64,000 bases of DNA from Bacteroidota bacterium (GCA_023251435.1 JAHEYU010000009.1:59615-123614); one strand, 5' to 3'. Counted from the first letter of the stretch, positions 8,432-18,938 are shown. The notes: generated by a model from the sequence alone, not told the origin. A program made the numbers and translations.

Positions 8432-8820
8432 AAGTTGATTTTATTGGGTTTATTAATCGATTTTCTAATGAACATGTTCCGTTAGGTACCTATTTAAAAT
8501 TTCGGGTTTGCGAGTTTACAAATAAATAATTTGTAATCAAAACAAGACAAAGTGTTCTGATTTGTAATATTTGACTCTATTTCTATTCGAATTCGAAACA
8601 GAAACGATGGAATTACTTGCAAACAGCCGAAATGTGCTGAAATTTTTATCGCTATTAAAATTACCTGTATTGATATAAATCAAGTCTGACAACCTTTTTT
8701 TAATTTGAATAAGAATATCCCGAGAGGCATTGTTTCTGGCTTCTTCATTTTGAGACGGCAATATAAATATTCGCACTTCGTTTAGCTTTAAAGTTTTTAC
8801 CCAATATTTAACTCACGATA
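8432..8820. other. 389-bp intergenic region without a convincing gene
   Basis: The region separates two divergently transcribed genes and must hold their promoters. It is AT-rich. A 79-codon open frame on the minus strand (8537-8776) has no recognisable family, no ribosome-binding site and serine/asparagine-rich content typical of chance frames. I see no RNA structure or repeat in it. Confidence 0.6.
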
Positions 8821-9252
8821 ATGATTAGAAAATTATTTGCAGTATTGGTTTTTGGAATGGCCATCGTTTTGTTCGCCTGCGAAGAAGAAGATGATGAGGT
8901 TGATGGACAATCCACCCTAACGGAGACAAGTCACAACACAGGTAAAAATTGCATGGGTTGCCATAATTTTACAGCCGCCGGTTCGGTTTATGACAAGTCG
9001 ATGTCGGCCGCATTTCCTGGTGCCGTAGTAAAACTAACATCGCAAGCAAATGGAGCAGGATCAGTTCTTGGAACATTCACGGTTAATAAAAGTGGCAGCT
9101 TTTACACGAGCAGTTCTATTAATTACGCATCAGGGATTTATGTGAGTGTAACCGGAAGTTCGGGCAAAGTAAAACACATGAGCACGCCCATTACAACGGG
9201 TGCTTGCAATTTATGCCATGGCTCTTCAGCATCTAAAGTTTGGGTGGAATAA
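8821..9252 (+). CDS. Small diheme c-type cytochrome-like lipoprotein
   Basis: A 143-residue exported protein. A hydrophobic N-terminus ends FAC at residues 18-20, a lipobox, followed by an acidic linker. Two heme-attachment motifs are visible, CMGCH in the N-terminal third and CNLCH close to the C-terminus, separated by about 80 residues of strand-rich sequence with GSF..SS repeats that may be an Ig-like insertion. Probably an electron carrier on the periplasmic face or outer membrane. The next gene downstream is convergent. The partner is unknown; a surface redox role is inference. Confidence 0.7.
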   Translation: MIRKLFAVLVFGMAIVLFACEEEDDEVDGQSTLTETSHNTGKNCMGCHNFTAAGSVYDKSMSAAFPGAVVKLTSQANGAGSVLGTFTVNKSGSFYTSSSINYASGIYVSVTGSSGKVKHMSTPITTGACNLCHGSSASKVWVE

Positions 9253-9287
9253 ACGAATGATGCTATCTGTAATTTAGCAGTACTTTT

Positions 9288-10037
9288 CTAGTTCCGGATA
9301 ATCTTCTTAATCACAGTTGTCTGGTCAGTTTTAACCGAGACAAAATAGATTCCTTTAGGCTGATCAGTCAGGTCGAAGATGGGTGTTTGGCTGGTACAAA
9401 TTACTTTTCCGGTTAGGTCAGTCACTTTTAAACTTTTGATATTTTCACCAATAACGGTAAACTGACCAATTCCCGGATTTGGATAAACTATAAAGGAGTT
9501 GCTGACAGAAACTTCAGGATTGATTCCCGTTACCGAAGTTGTCCAGTTTAGCGAAACAGAAGAAAAACTTGGAACATTTACAGGTGTTTGCTTCTGTGCG
9601 TTGGGACCTTTGGTAAAGGGAAATGATGCAAAATTCCCTGTCGCATTTTTATCGGTAAGCTCCATTCTGACTTTGTATTCGCCATCGGGCATTAACTTTC
9701 CTGAATAGTCTGTACCATTCCATTGACAGATTCTGGTTCCGTGACTGCTTTGGGTTGCGCCGGTTATGGCATCCGTTTTATTGAACTCGTTTCCGGTGGC
9801 CAGAGTCGAGGCCTGCCATGTATTTAAATGTGTTATCCGGTTATTGGCAAAAGCCAGCAAGGTTTTTACAAATTTTCCTGAATTGTCTTCAACCCAAATG
9901 GCAACGATATTTCGTGGGGCATAGTTTCCGCCAGCCGAACTGGTCGATACCGAAACGGAAAGGGTTCCGCTTGTTTGAGCCTGAATTTGTGCTATACCCA
10001 AAAGTGAAAGTAACAGGATCAATAATTTCTTTCTCAT
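9288..10037 (-). CDS. DUF2271 domain protein with type IX secretion sorting tail
   Basis: A 249-residue exported protein: signal peptide (residues 1-20, ending IQAQ), a DUF2271 domain (about 35-140, with APRNIVAIWVEDNSGKFVKT and ATQSSHGTRICQWNG), a linker, and a C-terminal type IX sorting domain beginning VYPNPG and ending IKKIIRN. DUF2271 proteins occur with periplasmic flavin or heme systems; the neighbouring diheme protein fits that. The start is the ATG at 10037 because GGAGGAG lies directly before it; an upstream in-frame ATG at 10052 is part of that ribosome-binding site. It lies 116 bp downstream of the AraC gene on the same strand. Confidence 0.85.
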   Translation of the reverse strand: MRKKLLILLLSLLGIAQIQAQTSGTLSVSVSTSSAGGNYAPRNIVAIWVEDNSGKFVKTLLAFANNRITHLNTWQASTLATGNEFNKTDAITGATQSSHGTRICQWNGTDYSGKLMPDGEYKVRMELTDKNATGNFASFPFTKGPNAQKQTPVNVPSFSSVSLNWTTSVTGINPEVSVSNSFIVYPNPGIGQFTVIGENIKSLKVTDLTGKVICTSQTPIFDLTDQPKGIYFVSVKTDQTTVIKKIIRN

Positions 10038-10153
10038 AGCTTTCTCCTCCATTTTATTGATTGGCTGCAATCTACAGATTAAACTTAGGTTCTGCAAGAG
10101 AAAAGCTGCTAGATCAAATGATTGAATTTCGGAGGGAAACGTCCTCATTCCTC

Positions 10154-11065
10154 CTAATTCTCCAACATTTTATATTCGTTTGGCGTCATCCCAACACGTT
10201 GTTTAAACAGCCTCGTAAAATGCTGCGGATATTTGAAGCCCAATTCGTAAGCAATTTCATTCACCGTTTTATCTGAATTGAATGTTTTGGTTTTAGCGAT
10301 GTCAATAATTTTGTTCTGAATGTATTCCTTGGCCGATTTCCCGGTTTCTTTCTTGATCAAATCGCCAAAATAGTTGGCCGACAAATGAAGTTCATCAGCA
10401 AAATAAGCAACAGAAGGCAACCCGATTTCTTGCGGTTTATCTGATGAAAAATAGCCATTCAACAGATCTTCAAATTTTTCGAGAATGCCTTTATTGACAT
10501 TGTCTCTGGTGATGAATTGGCGATCGTAAAAACGCTCACAGTAATTCAGGAACAATTCAATATTCGAAGCAATCAGCTTCTTGCTGTGCTTGTCAATATT
10601 TTGTTGCAGTTCGTATTCTATTTTTGAAAAACAGTCCATAACAATCTGCCTTTCACGCTCCGACAAGTGCAATGCTTCGTTTGAGTTGTAGCCAAAATAA
10701 TTGTAATCATTGATGCTTTTTGAGAGTGAAGTGCCATGAATCAGGTCGGGATGAAAAACCAAAGCATATCCTTTCGGCTGATAAACTTGCCCGTCAGTTT
10801 CTATTTCCATCACCTGTCCCGGTGCAACGAAAACCAAAGTACCTTCCTGATAATCGTAGTAATTGCATCCATATTTTAAATCGCCACATTTTACATCTTT
10901 CAGAAAAATGCAATACATACCATAATTGATACGTACCTTCTTTTCGCCCCACGACCTTGGATTCGCCTTCGAAAAATCAATAACACTCACCAAAGGGTGC
11001 AGCGTTTCGTGATTATTCAGGATGTTGTATTCAGTTACCGTATCAAATCTGTAAATCTTTTCCAT
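10154..11065 (-). CDS. AraC-family transcriptional regulator
   Basis: A 303-residue regulator with an N-terminal cupin-like sensor region (FVAPGQVMEIETDG near residues 91-104) and a C-terminal double helix-turn-helix (about 205-300) with VNEIAYELGFKYPQHFTRLF, the AraC signature. It is divergent from the seven-gene hydrolase operon starting at 11220, across 154 bp, which makes it the obvious candidate regulator of that operon. The effector is unknown. Confidence 0.9.
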   Translation of the reverse strand: MEKIYRFDTVTEYNILNNHETLHPLVSVIDFSKANPRSWGEKKVRINYGMYCIFLKDVKCGDLKYGCNYYDYQEGTLVFVAPGQVMEIETDGQVYQPKGYALVFHPDLIHGTSLSKSINDYNYFGYNSNEALHLSERERQIVMDCFSKIEYELQQNIDKHSKKLIASNIELFLNYCERFYDRQFITRDNVNKGILEKFEDLLNGYFSSDKPQEIGLPSVAYFADELHLSANYFGDLIKKETGKSAKEYIQNKIIDIAKTKTFNSDKTVNEIAYELGFKYPQHFTRLFKQRVGMTPNEYKMLEN

Positions 11066-11189
11066 CTCTTTTGATTTTCTGACACAAATTTAAACATTCC
11101 ATCATCGGTGCAACCATTCAAAAGGTGTAATCAGTAAAAATGGTAGAAGATGCAGTAATCTGTCTATCAATGGCTAAATAAGAAGTACG

Positions 11190-11197
11190 TACCTTTG
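11190..11197 (+). promoter_or_regulatory. -7 promoter element for the hydrolase operon
   Basis: TACCTTTG matches TAnnTTTG and ends 22 bases before the ATG at 11220, giving a short leader. The rest of the araC/operon gap is where an AraC site would be expected; no clear repeat was identified. Confidence 0.55.
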
Positions 11198-11219
11198 AAA
11201 TGTAAAAAAACAGTTTGCT

Positions 11220-12323
11220 ATGAAGACTAAAAATTACCGTTTGAAACCGTTCTTTTTTTCAATCCTGAAACATCTGCCGTTGCTGGCTCTGACATTGGCT
11301 GGCTTTTTGTCTTTCGGCCAGTCGAAACAGAAACCCATTATCCTTCGAGAACAAGGCAGCTTTGCCGTTGGCGGAACCGTGATTACAAATCCCGGTAAAT
11401 TCGATCAGTACAGCCAAACTCCCGAAGGACAAACTTTTCACGGCGATCATGCCTACGTTTTTTATCAGGTTCCGGTGAAAGCCCGCCAATATCCGTTGGT
11501 GATGTGGCACGGAATCGGGCAATTTTCCAAAACCTGGGAAACCACACCTGATGGTCGCGAAGGATTTCAAAACATTTTTTTACGCCGGAAATTTCCGGTT
11601 TACGTAATTGACCAGCCCCGCAGAGGCAATGCCAGTCGCAGTACCGCAACAGGCACCATTACACCAACACCCGATGAACAGGGCTGGTTTGGCACTTTCC
11701 GCGTTGGAATTTGGCCTGATTATTTCGAAGGGGTACAGTTTTCAAAAGATCCCGAAACGCTCAATCAATATTTTCGGCAAATGGTTCCCAATGTTGGGCC
11801 AATTGATATCAATGTCAATGCTGATGCGGTTTCTGCGCTGTTCGATAAAATTGGTGACGGAATCCTTGTTTCGCATTCGCATTCAGGCGGAATGGGCTGG
11901 ATAACCGCTATCAAGAATCAGCATATAAAAGCCATTGTTTCCTACGAACCGGGTAGCGGTTTTGTGTTTCCTGAAGGCGAAGTACCAGCTCCTATTGCAA
12001 TGGCAGGTGGTACATTAACCGCAGTTGGTGTGCCAATGGCTGATTTCATGAAATTGACCAAAATCCCAATCATTATTTACTATGGCGATTTTATTCCTGA
12101 AAAGCCCATGAACAATCCGGGTCAGGACGGATGGCGCGCACGTCTGGAAATGGCGAGGTTGTGGCGCGATTGTGTGAACAAGCACGGTGGAGATGTCACA
12201 GTGGTTCATCTTCCTGAAATCGGAATTAAAGGCAACACCCATTTCCCCTTTTCAGATTTAAACAATGTTGAAATAGCCGATTTAATGTCGAAATGGCTAA
12301 AGGAAAAAGGACTGGATAAATGA
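11220..12323 (+). CDS. Exported alpha/beta hydrolase
   Basis: A 367-residue protein with an N-terminal signal (hydrophobic to about residue 34, ending LSFGQ). It has an alpha/beta-hydrolase fold with WHGIGQ as oxyanion-hole segment and SHSHSGGMG around the nucleophilic serine (SHSGG in place of the more common GHSQGG); a catalytic His is expected in the GNTHFPF segment near the C-terminus. The substrate is unknown, and the family is commonly annotated as esterase. It is the first gene of the operon and 121 bp ahead of the next gene, which also encodes a hydrolase. Confidence 0.85.
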   Translation: MKTKNYRLKPFFFSILKHLPLLALTLAGFLSFGQSKQKPIILREQGSFAVGGTVITNPGKFDQYSQTPEGQTFHGDHAYVFYQVPVKARQYPLVMWHGIGQFSKTWETTPDGREGFQNIFLRRKFPVYVIDQPRRGNASRSTATGTITPTPDEQGWFGTFRVGIWPDYFEGVQFSKDPETLNQYFRQMVPNVGPIDINVNADAVSALFDKIGDGILVSHSHSGGMGWITAIKNQHIKAIVSYEPGSGFVFPEGEVPAPIAMAGGTLTAVGVPMADFMKLTKIPIIIYYGDFIPEKPMNNPGQDGWRARLEMARLWRDCVNKHGGDVTVVHLPEIGIKGNTHFPFSDLNNVEIADLMSKWLKEKGLDK

Positions 12324-12444
12324 TTTTCAAGTTGACGCTGTCAAGTCTATCGACACTGACAGAAAAGGTACCGAAGACTAGACTTGTCAGCGTGCAAAAC
12401 TCCTGACAATGTCACGCAATTAGAAATTTTAAAAGAGATTAAAA

Positions 12445-13497
12445 ATGAAAAGAAAACTAAGAAACTATTTTTTGATAATCATGGTTACATCAATAAACTT
12501 CATTTCGCTAGCTCAAACCAAACCCAGCAATCCTTTTGGATTGGTTTATGGCGATGCCATTACCAAAAATGTACCCGGGAAAGTGAATATTCATCCGGTA
12601 AGTTACAAGCTGAATGGCATTGACATCGCTGCCAATATTTATACACCCGCTAATTACGACCCGGCAAAAAAATACCCAACCGTGGTCGTTGCTCACCCCA
12701 ACGGCGGTGTGAAAGAACAGGTTGCCGGACTTTACGCGCAACGTCTGGCCGAATCGGGTTACATCGCCATTGCTGCCGATGCTGCCTATCAGGGCGCTAG
12801 CGGCGGACAGCCACGCAACGTGGACAAGCCTGCCAACCGTATTGAGGATATTCGCGGAATGGCAGATTTTATTACCCAATATAAAGGTGTGGATACAAAC
12901 CGTCTGGGTGTGCTGGGTGTTTGCGGCGGTGGCGGCTACACGCTAAAGGCCGCACAAACTGACAAACGCTTTAAAGCATTAGCGACATTGAGCATGTTCA
13001 ATTCCGGAGTTGTCAGGCGAAACGGCTTTATGAATTCCGGAGTTGCCACTATTCAGGAACGTTTAAACCAAGCAACCGAAGCCCGGGCACTGGAAGCGGC
13101 AGGTGGCGAAGTGCGCTATGCTGCCGACACCAAAACAACCGACGAACAGGCCGACAAAATGCCTTTTGACCTCTACCGCGAAGGCCATTATTATTACCAC
13201 CGAACCCATGCGCACCCCAATTCAACGTTCAGATATACCATGAGCAGCCTTCTCGACCTGATGGTGTTTGACGCGGCCACCAACATGGACTTAATCAATC
13301 AGCCCTTACTGATGATGGCCGGAAGCAAAGCCGACACGTTTTACATGACCGAAAGCGCTTTCAACCTTGCCACCGGGTCAAAAGATAAGGAACTCTTCCT
13401 GATTCCGGGAGCAACCCACATTCAAACCTATTATGTTCCTGAATATGTGGAACAAGCGATGAACAAACTCAACGAATTCTTTGGTAAATATTTATAA
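12445..13497 (+). CDS. Exported dienelactone hydrolase-like alpha/beta hydrolase
   Basis: A 350-residue protein with a signal peptide (to about residue 25, ISLAQ). The fold is that of dienelactone hydrolases: VVAHPNGGVKEQ forms the oxyanion region and LGVCGGGGY holds a cysteine at the nucleophile position, as in true dienelactone hydrolases; the terminal GATHIQTYY provides the histidine. Close relatives are common in Bacteroidota and annotated only as alpha/beta hydrolase. The next start codon lies only 8 bases after its stop, so the two are cotranslated. Confidence 0.85.
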   Translation: MKRKLRNYFLIIMVTSINFISLAQTKPSNPFGLVYGDAITKNVPGKVNIHPVSYKLNGIDIAANIYTPANYDPAKKYPTVVVAHPNGGVKEQVAGLYAQRLAESGYIAIAADAAYQGASGGQPRNVDKPANRIEDIRGMADFITQYKGVDTNRLGVLGVCGGGGYTLKAAQTDKRFKALATLSMFNSGVVRRNGFMNSGVATIQERLNQATEARALEAAGGEVRYAADTKTTDEQADKMPFDLYREGHYYYHRTHAHPNSTFRYTMSSLLDLMVFDAATNMDLINQPLLMMAGSKADTFYMTESAFNLATGSKDKELFLIPGATHIQTYYVPEYVEQAMNKLNEFFGKYL

Positions 13498-13504
13498 AAA
13501 CAAC

Positions 13505-15127
13505 ATGAAAACAATAATCACATTTTTAGCAATCATTATCAGTTTCAGTTTGATTGCACAGCCAACGTCCGGCCCGATTGTACAAACAGCCAGCGGCAAA
13601 GTTCAGGGTGTAACCGAAGGAGATGTCGCTGTTTTTAAGGGAATTCCCTTTGCCGCACCACCCGTTGGCGAATTTCGCTGGCGACCTCCACAGCCAGTTA
13701 AAGCATGGGAAGGCGTTCGCGATGCAAGTCAGTTTGGTGCAAGTTGTGCGCAGGGTGGCTGGGGTGCTGCTCCCGGAACAATTGCGCAAGGCTCATCGGA
13801 AGATTGTCTCTACCTTAACTTGTGGACACCGGCAAATACAAAATCAAATGCAAAACTGCCCGTGATGGTTTGGATTCATGGTGGCGCATTTGTGGGCGGC
13901 AGCGGCAACACTTCAGGAAATGGATTTGCCAAGCAAGGAGTCATTCTGGTTAGCATCAATTACCGTTTGGGGCGTCTTGGCCATTTTGCTTTCCCGGCGT
14001 TGAGCAAGGAACATCCGGAAGAACCCAAAGGTAGTTACGCTTTCATGGATCAAATCGCTGCGCTCAAATGGGTACAGAAGAATATCGAAGCATTTGGTGG
14101 CGATCCTAAAAATGTGACCATTTTCGGATTCTCTGCCGGTGGCGTTTCAATCCATTCACTGCTGACAATTCCGTCTGCAAAAGGACTTTTCCATAAGGCA
14201 ATCGGTCATTCCAGCGGTGGTCGCGATGGCGTTCTCACCGGCAGACCAATCAATAAAGAAAATGCCAGTCAATATTACCCTGTTTCAGCAGAAACCATCG
14301 GGATAAACTTTGCCAAAAAACATGGGATTGAAGGCACAGATGCCGCAGCTTTGGCCAGATTACGCGCCCTGAAAGTGGAAGAAATTGTGGATGGCGGACA
14401 GGAAAATGACGGACAGGGCGGTCCGCGTATTTATTCAGGTCCGATTTTGGACGGCAAACTGGTTGCAGAAACTACTACTAGCGCTTACAATGCTGGCCAT
14501 CAGGCACGCGTTCCGCTAATGATTGGAAATAACAGTGCAGAAATAGGTGGAAACTTTGTTAATCAAAGCAAATCAAAAGAAGAACTGTTTTCAATTTTCG
14601 GGGAGCTGAAGGATGAAGCAAAGTCTGCATACGATCCTGATGGTAACAAAGAGTTCGCTGAAGTACAAACAAGGTTTAACACCGACAAGGTATGGGCAGA
14701 GCCTGCAAGGTTCGCCGCACGGTCTGTTGCCGCCGTTGGTAATCCGGCCTATATTTTTCTTTTCTCTTACGTACCTTCTGCCATGAAGGAGAGGATGAAA
14801 TATGGCCCCGGACACGGAACCGATATTTCTTTTGTGTTCGACAATTTGGGAATAGGAGGCTTCGGGCCGCCACCACCACCTCCGACGGCCGAAGACAAAG
14901 AAGTCGCCAGAATCATGAACGCTTATTGGGTAAACTTCGCAAAAACCGGTAATCCTAATGGAAATGGTCTGCCGAAATGGCCCATTTACTCGCCTAAAAC
15001 AAACGAGTTACTCGAAGTTCAGCCGGATGGAAAACCTGTGGGCAAAACAGACCCAACAAAAGCCAGACTGGATGTTATTGAAAAGGCAGTGAACATGGGA
15101 GATAAACTACAGCCGAATGGAATATAA
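13505..15127 (+). CDS. Exported carboxylesterase type B
   Basis: A 540-residue type B carboxylesterase (para-nitrobenzyl esterase group). The signal peptide ends near residue 19 (LIAQP). Visible family marks are EDCLYLNLW (signature 2), IHGGAFVGG (oxyanion hole), FGFSAGG (nucleophile serine) and GPGHGTDISFVF (catalytic histidine). A run of seven prolines just after FG marks a flexible loop. The start is the ATG at 13505; an in-frame start at 13481 would overlap the preceding gene and delay the signal. The last bases overlap the next gene by 11 bp. Confidence 0.9.
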   Translation: MKTIITFLAIIISFSLIAQPTSGPIVQTASGKVQGVTEGDVAVFKGIPFAAPPVGEFRWRPPQPVKAWEGVRDASQFGASCAQGGWGAAPGTIAQGSSEDCLYLNLWTPANTKSNAKLPVMVWIHGGAFVGGSGNTSGNGFAKQGVILVSINYRLGRLGHFAFPALSKEHPEEPKGSYAFMDQIAALKWVQKNIEAFGGDPKNVTIFGFSAGGVSIHSLLTIPSAKGLFHKAIGHSSGGRDGVLTGRPINKENASQYYPVSAETIGINFAKKHGIEGTDAAALARLRALKVEEIVDGGQENDGQGGPRIYSGPILDGKLVAETTTSAYNAGHQARVPLMIGNNSAEIGGNFVNQSKSKEELFSIFGELKDEAKSAYDPDGNKEFAEVQTRFNTDKVWAEPARFAARSVAAVGNPAYIFLFSYVPSAMKERMKYGPGHGTDISFVFDNLGIGGFGPPPPPPTAEDKEVARIMNAYWVNFAKTGNPNGNGLPKWPIYSPKTNELLEVQPDGKPVGKTDPTKARLDVIEKAVNMGDKLQPNGI

Positions 15128-15866
15128 TGACTCAAATAAAACGTTCGGTAAATGGCTGTTAATTTTTATGGTTCTCGGCTGTTTACCTTTTTATATTTCC
15201 GCGCAAAATAAAATGAGCCAGGATCAACAACTCACGGCTAAACAACAAAGCATTGTTCAGATTGCTGCGGTAACCGCCAAAGGCGATTTGCTGGCATTAA
15301 AACCTGCACTGAACAAGGGATTGGAAGCCGGGTTAACTGTTAACGAAACCAAGGAAGTACTTGTTCATCTGTATGCCTACTGTGGTTTTCCACGGAGCAT
15401 CCGCGGCTTGCAGACTTTTATGGAAGTGCTCGATGAACGAAAAGCCAAAGGAATTATCGATAAAACAGGAGCTGATGCATCGCCAATAAAAGAAGATAAC
15501 AGTAAATATGAACGGGGGAAAAAAGTGTTGGGTGAACTCACCAAAACGCCGCAGGACAGACCTTTGTCCGGTTATTCGGCGTTTGCTCCGGTAATTGATA
15601 CTTTCCTGAAAGAACACCTGTTTGCCGATATTTTTGAACGCGATGTTTTAACATATTCCGAACGCGAATTGGTAACAATTTCGGTGATAAGCGCCATTGG
15701 AGGTGCCGAACCAATGCTCCGTAGTCATTTATCCATTTGCCTGAATGTGGGTTTAACGCCCGCGCAATTGAATGAATTTGTGGAAATTATACAATCGACT
15801 CTGGGCGAAAAAGAAGCCAAAGAAGCTCAGAAAGTTGTAAATGAGGTCCTGAAAAATCAGAAATAA
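15117..15866 (+). CDS. Carboxymuconolactone decarboxylase family protein, two-domain, exported
   Basis: A 249-residue protein with an N-terminal signal (residues 1-29, ending ISAQN) and two consecutive carboxymuconolactone-decarboxylase (AhpD-like) helical domains, about residues 45-120 (KEVLVHLYAYCGFPRSIRG) and 165-240 (RELVTISVISAIGG). An exported two-domain form cannot be the classical cytosolic beta-ketoadipate enzyme; such proteins may act on peroxides or lactones. It overlaps the carboxylesterase by 11 bp and is followed after 14 bp by the cupin, so translation is coupled. Confidence 0.85.
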   Translation: MEYNDSNKTFGKWLLIFMVLGCLPFYISAQNKMSQDQQLTAKQQSIVQIAAVTAKGDLLALKPALNKGLEAGLTVNETKEVLVHLYAYCGFPRSIRGLQTFMEVLDERKAKGIIDKTGADASPIKEDNSKYERGKKVLGELTKTPQDRPLSGYSAFAPVIDTFLKEHLFADIFERDVLTYSERELVTISVISAIGGAEPMLRSHLSICLNVGLTPAQLNEFVEIIQSTLGEKEAKEAQKVVNEVLKNQK

Positions 15867-15880
15867 TTTAACTCAAAAAA

Positions 15881-16378
15881 ATGAAATACATTTTGAGATT
15901 CAGCCTACTGTTTTTGACAGTTTTATTTGTGGCCTGTAATACTAAGCAAACTGGTACTGCTATTGAACAAACCGCAGAATCAATTTTTCCAAAAGGCGAA
16001 AAAATAACCAACAACAACTTCTCCGGAACGGTGTACCTAAAAATGATGGGAGCAAGTGATACGGCGCTTCATACCAGTTTTGGCAACGTAACTTTCGAAC
16101 GCAAAGCCCGGACCAACTGGCACTCGCATCCGGGCGGTCAAATACTTTTTATAACCGAAGGCAAGGGATATTACCAGGCAAAAGGTGAGCCTGCCCGATT
16201 ATTGCGCAAAGGCGATGTTGTGGAAATTCCGCGAAACGTGGTGCACTGGCATGGGGCAGCTCCTGACAGTGCATTTGCACACCTAGCCATCAGCCTGAAT
16301 ACGGATGAAGGCGGTGCGGTTTGGTCAGGGCCGGTTACTGATGAAGAATACGCCCAGGCCATAAAATTCGAAAAATAG
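15881..16378 (+). CDS. Cupin-domain lipoprotein
   Basis: A 165-residue protein with a lipobox FVAC at residues 16-19. A single cupin barrel shows the metal-binding motif WHSHPGGQ and the second motif HWHG. Small cupins of this type regularly sit next to carboxymuconolactone decarboxylase and aldo/keto reductase genes; their reaction is usually unknown. Placement in the operon suggests it works in the periplasm with the preceding decarboxylase-like protein. Confidence 0.85.
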   Translation: MKYILRFSLLFLTVLFVACNTKQTGTAIEQTAESIFPKGEKITNNNFSGTVYLKMMGASDTALHTSFGNVTFERKARTNWHSHPGGQILFITEGKGYYQAKGEPARLLRKGDVVEIPRNVVHWHGAAPDSAFAHLAISLNTDEGGAVWSGPVTDEEYAQAIKFEK

Positions 16379-16419
16379 CAAACAGGAATAAAAACCACAT
16401 CAACTAAAACACAACCAAA

Positions 16420-17751
16420 ATGAAAAACCAACTGATTTTTGTTTCTACATTTTTACTGATCACATTCGCAAATAGTGTTTTTGCACAGCACTGGCCCCAG
16501 TATCTTGGCCCAAACCGCAACAGCACGTCAGACCAAAAAGGCATTTTACGAACCTGGCCTGCAACCGGACCGGAAGTTCTATGGACTGTCGATGTGGGCA
16601 TCGGTTATGGTGGTCCGGTTGTAAAAGATGGCAACGTTTATCTGCTCGACCGGATCGACAGTATTGGCGATAATATGCGGTGTTTTGAACTTGCAACAGG
16701 CAAGGAACTTTGGAGTTCCTCAATTGCTTCGCCAGGAGCATTCCCGTTTCCCGGTTCGCGAAGTGTACCGGCTGTTGATGGAAACTTTGTTTATGCCTGT
16801 GGCGCTGTTGGCGATTTGTTTTGCATCGATATTAATACACATAAACAGGTTTGGCATAAAAATATCTGGACTGATTTTGGGGGTAAAGAACTTCCAATCT
16901 GGGCAATTTCTCAATGCCCTCTCATTTATGGAAATATGGTTATTGTTTCCTCCCATGCTCCTGAAGCCGGTGTTGTTGCTTACAATAAATTGACCGGTGA
17001 TATTGTGTGGAAAACTCCGAATCTAGGAAACGAGAACTACGTCAGCCCTTCAATTATAAAGATATCCGGTGAAGACCAGGTCGCAATGGTAACATCCTCA
17101 ACCAATCCGTTCGGTCATCCGGGAGCAGAAAAAACTTTAGGTAAGATAATTGGCATTGAACCTCTTACCGGCAAAATACTATGGGAATATACGAATTGGG
17201 AATGTCATATCTCTGTAGCAAATGCTTTAGAAGCTGGTGATAACAAACTGCTTGTTGTTGGTGGTTATGAACTTGGCTGTGTGATGATTAAAGTTGAAAA
17301 AAATGCAGATAAAACCTTTACTGTTTCCGAGCTTTTCAAACACAACGAATTTGGAGATCATACCAAACCCCCGGTACTGTTTAACGGCTATTTCTATGCG
17401 CAATTCTCAACAAACGGGAAACGCGATGGCTTGGTTTGCATGAATATGGATGGAAAAATTATGTGGAAAACAAAAAATGCACCCAAATTTGACAAAGGCA
17501 GCATGATTTTGGCCGACGGATTAATTCTTGCAACCGACGGCACCAATAAATTGTATCTGATTGAACCTGACCCAGCTGGCTTTAAACCACTGGCTTCGGC
17601 AGATTTACTTAAACAGGGCGGTGTGGACAGCAGAAACAGAATGACCAATTTTGGCGGATCAACACAAAACTGGGCGCCCATTGCACTTGCTGATGGAAAA
17701 CTGCTGATTCGCGATCAAAGTCGGATGATGTGCGTAAAAGTGGCTGAATAA
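16420..17751 (+). CDS. Exported PQQ-type beta-propeller protein
   Basis: A 443-residue protein with a signal peptide (to about residue 23, VFAQH). Repeating blades are visible: V.DGNVYLLDR, DGNFVYACGAVGDLFCID, YNKLTGDIVWKTP, IEPLTGKILWEYT and KIMWKT, typical of pyrrolo-quinoline-quinone-like propellers. It begins WPQYLGPNRN, a start seen in many such proteins of Bacteroidota and Planctomycetes. Whether it binds PQQ is not shown; no PQQ synthesis genes are in the window. It lies between the cupin and the aldo/keto reductase in the same operon. Confidence 0.8.
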   Translation: MKNQLIFVSTFLLITFANSVFAQHWPQYLGPNRNSTSDQKGILRTWPATGPEVLWTVDVGIGYGGPVVKDGNVYLLDRIDSIGDNMRCFELATGKELWSSSIASPGAFPFPGSRSVPAVDGNFVYACGAVGDLFCIDINTHKQVWHKNIWTDFGGKELPIWAISQCPLIYGNMVIVSSHAPEAGVVAYNKLTGDIVWKTPNLGNENYVSPSIIKISGEDQVAMVTSSTNPFGHPGAEKTLGKIIGIEPLTGKILWEYTNWECHISVANALEAGDNKLLVVGGYELGCVMIKVEKNADKTFTVSELFKHNEFGDHTKPPVLFNGYFYAQFSTNGKRDGLVCMNMDGKIMWKTKNAPKFDKGSMILADGLILATDGTNKLYLIEPDPAGFKPLASADLLKQGGVDSRNRMTNFGGSTQNWAPIALADGKLLIRDQSRMMCVKVAE

Positions 17752-17755
17752 CTTA

Positions 17756-18761
<1,006 letters not shown>

Positions 18762-18784
18762 TTGTAAATTAACACAACACTAGA

Positions 18785-18880
18785 TTAAAAAGGCAACTTC
18801 CCCAAATCCACATTTCCGCCGCTTAAGATGATGCCGACTTTTTGGTCTTTCACGTCCACTTTGTTTTCGAGAATGGCCGC
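18785..18880 (-). pseudogene. Displaced 3' end of a threonine dehydratase-like gene, copy 1
   Basis: On the minus strand this stretch encodes the last 31 residues and stop of the dehydratase whose intact gene lies at 20064-21008. It reads AAILENKVDVKDQKVG and ends GGNVDLGKLPF, against AAILENKVDVKGKKVG and GGNVDLGRLPF in the intact gene: three amino-acid changes and roughly a dozen base changes by eye. Homology stops sharply near 18882. The first 56 bases (18784-18839) recur with one mismatch at 19574-19629. It is a fragment without a start. Confidence 0.9.
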
Positions 18881-18915
18881 CATCTCGCATTCCAACAAAT
18901 CAGTCAAAAGATTTC

Positions 18916-18923
18916 TATATTTG
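18916..18923 (+). promoter_or_regulatory. -7 promoter element for the mntA/hepT pair
   Basis: TATATTTG, a full TAnnTTTG match, lies 15 bases before the mntA ATG and just inside the cassette, 33 bases beyond the displaced gene end. Confidence 0.55.
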
Positions 18924-18938
18924 CATAAAACTTTGACA

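Noticed and set aside
8537..8776. 79-codon open frame on the minus strand between the tryptophanase-like and diheme protein genes
   Set aside because: No ribosome-binding site, no recognisable family, chance-like composition, and it would occupy the only space for two promoters.
12384..12623. 80-codon frame overlapping the dienelactone hydrolase start
   Set aside because: It overlaps the signal peptide coding region of a well-supported gene in another frame and has no homology.
14870..14890. Proline run in the carboxylesterase as a sign of frameshift or foreign domain
   Set aside because: The frame stays open with family residues before and after it, and such loops occur in type B esterases.
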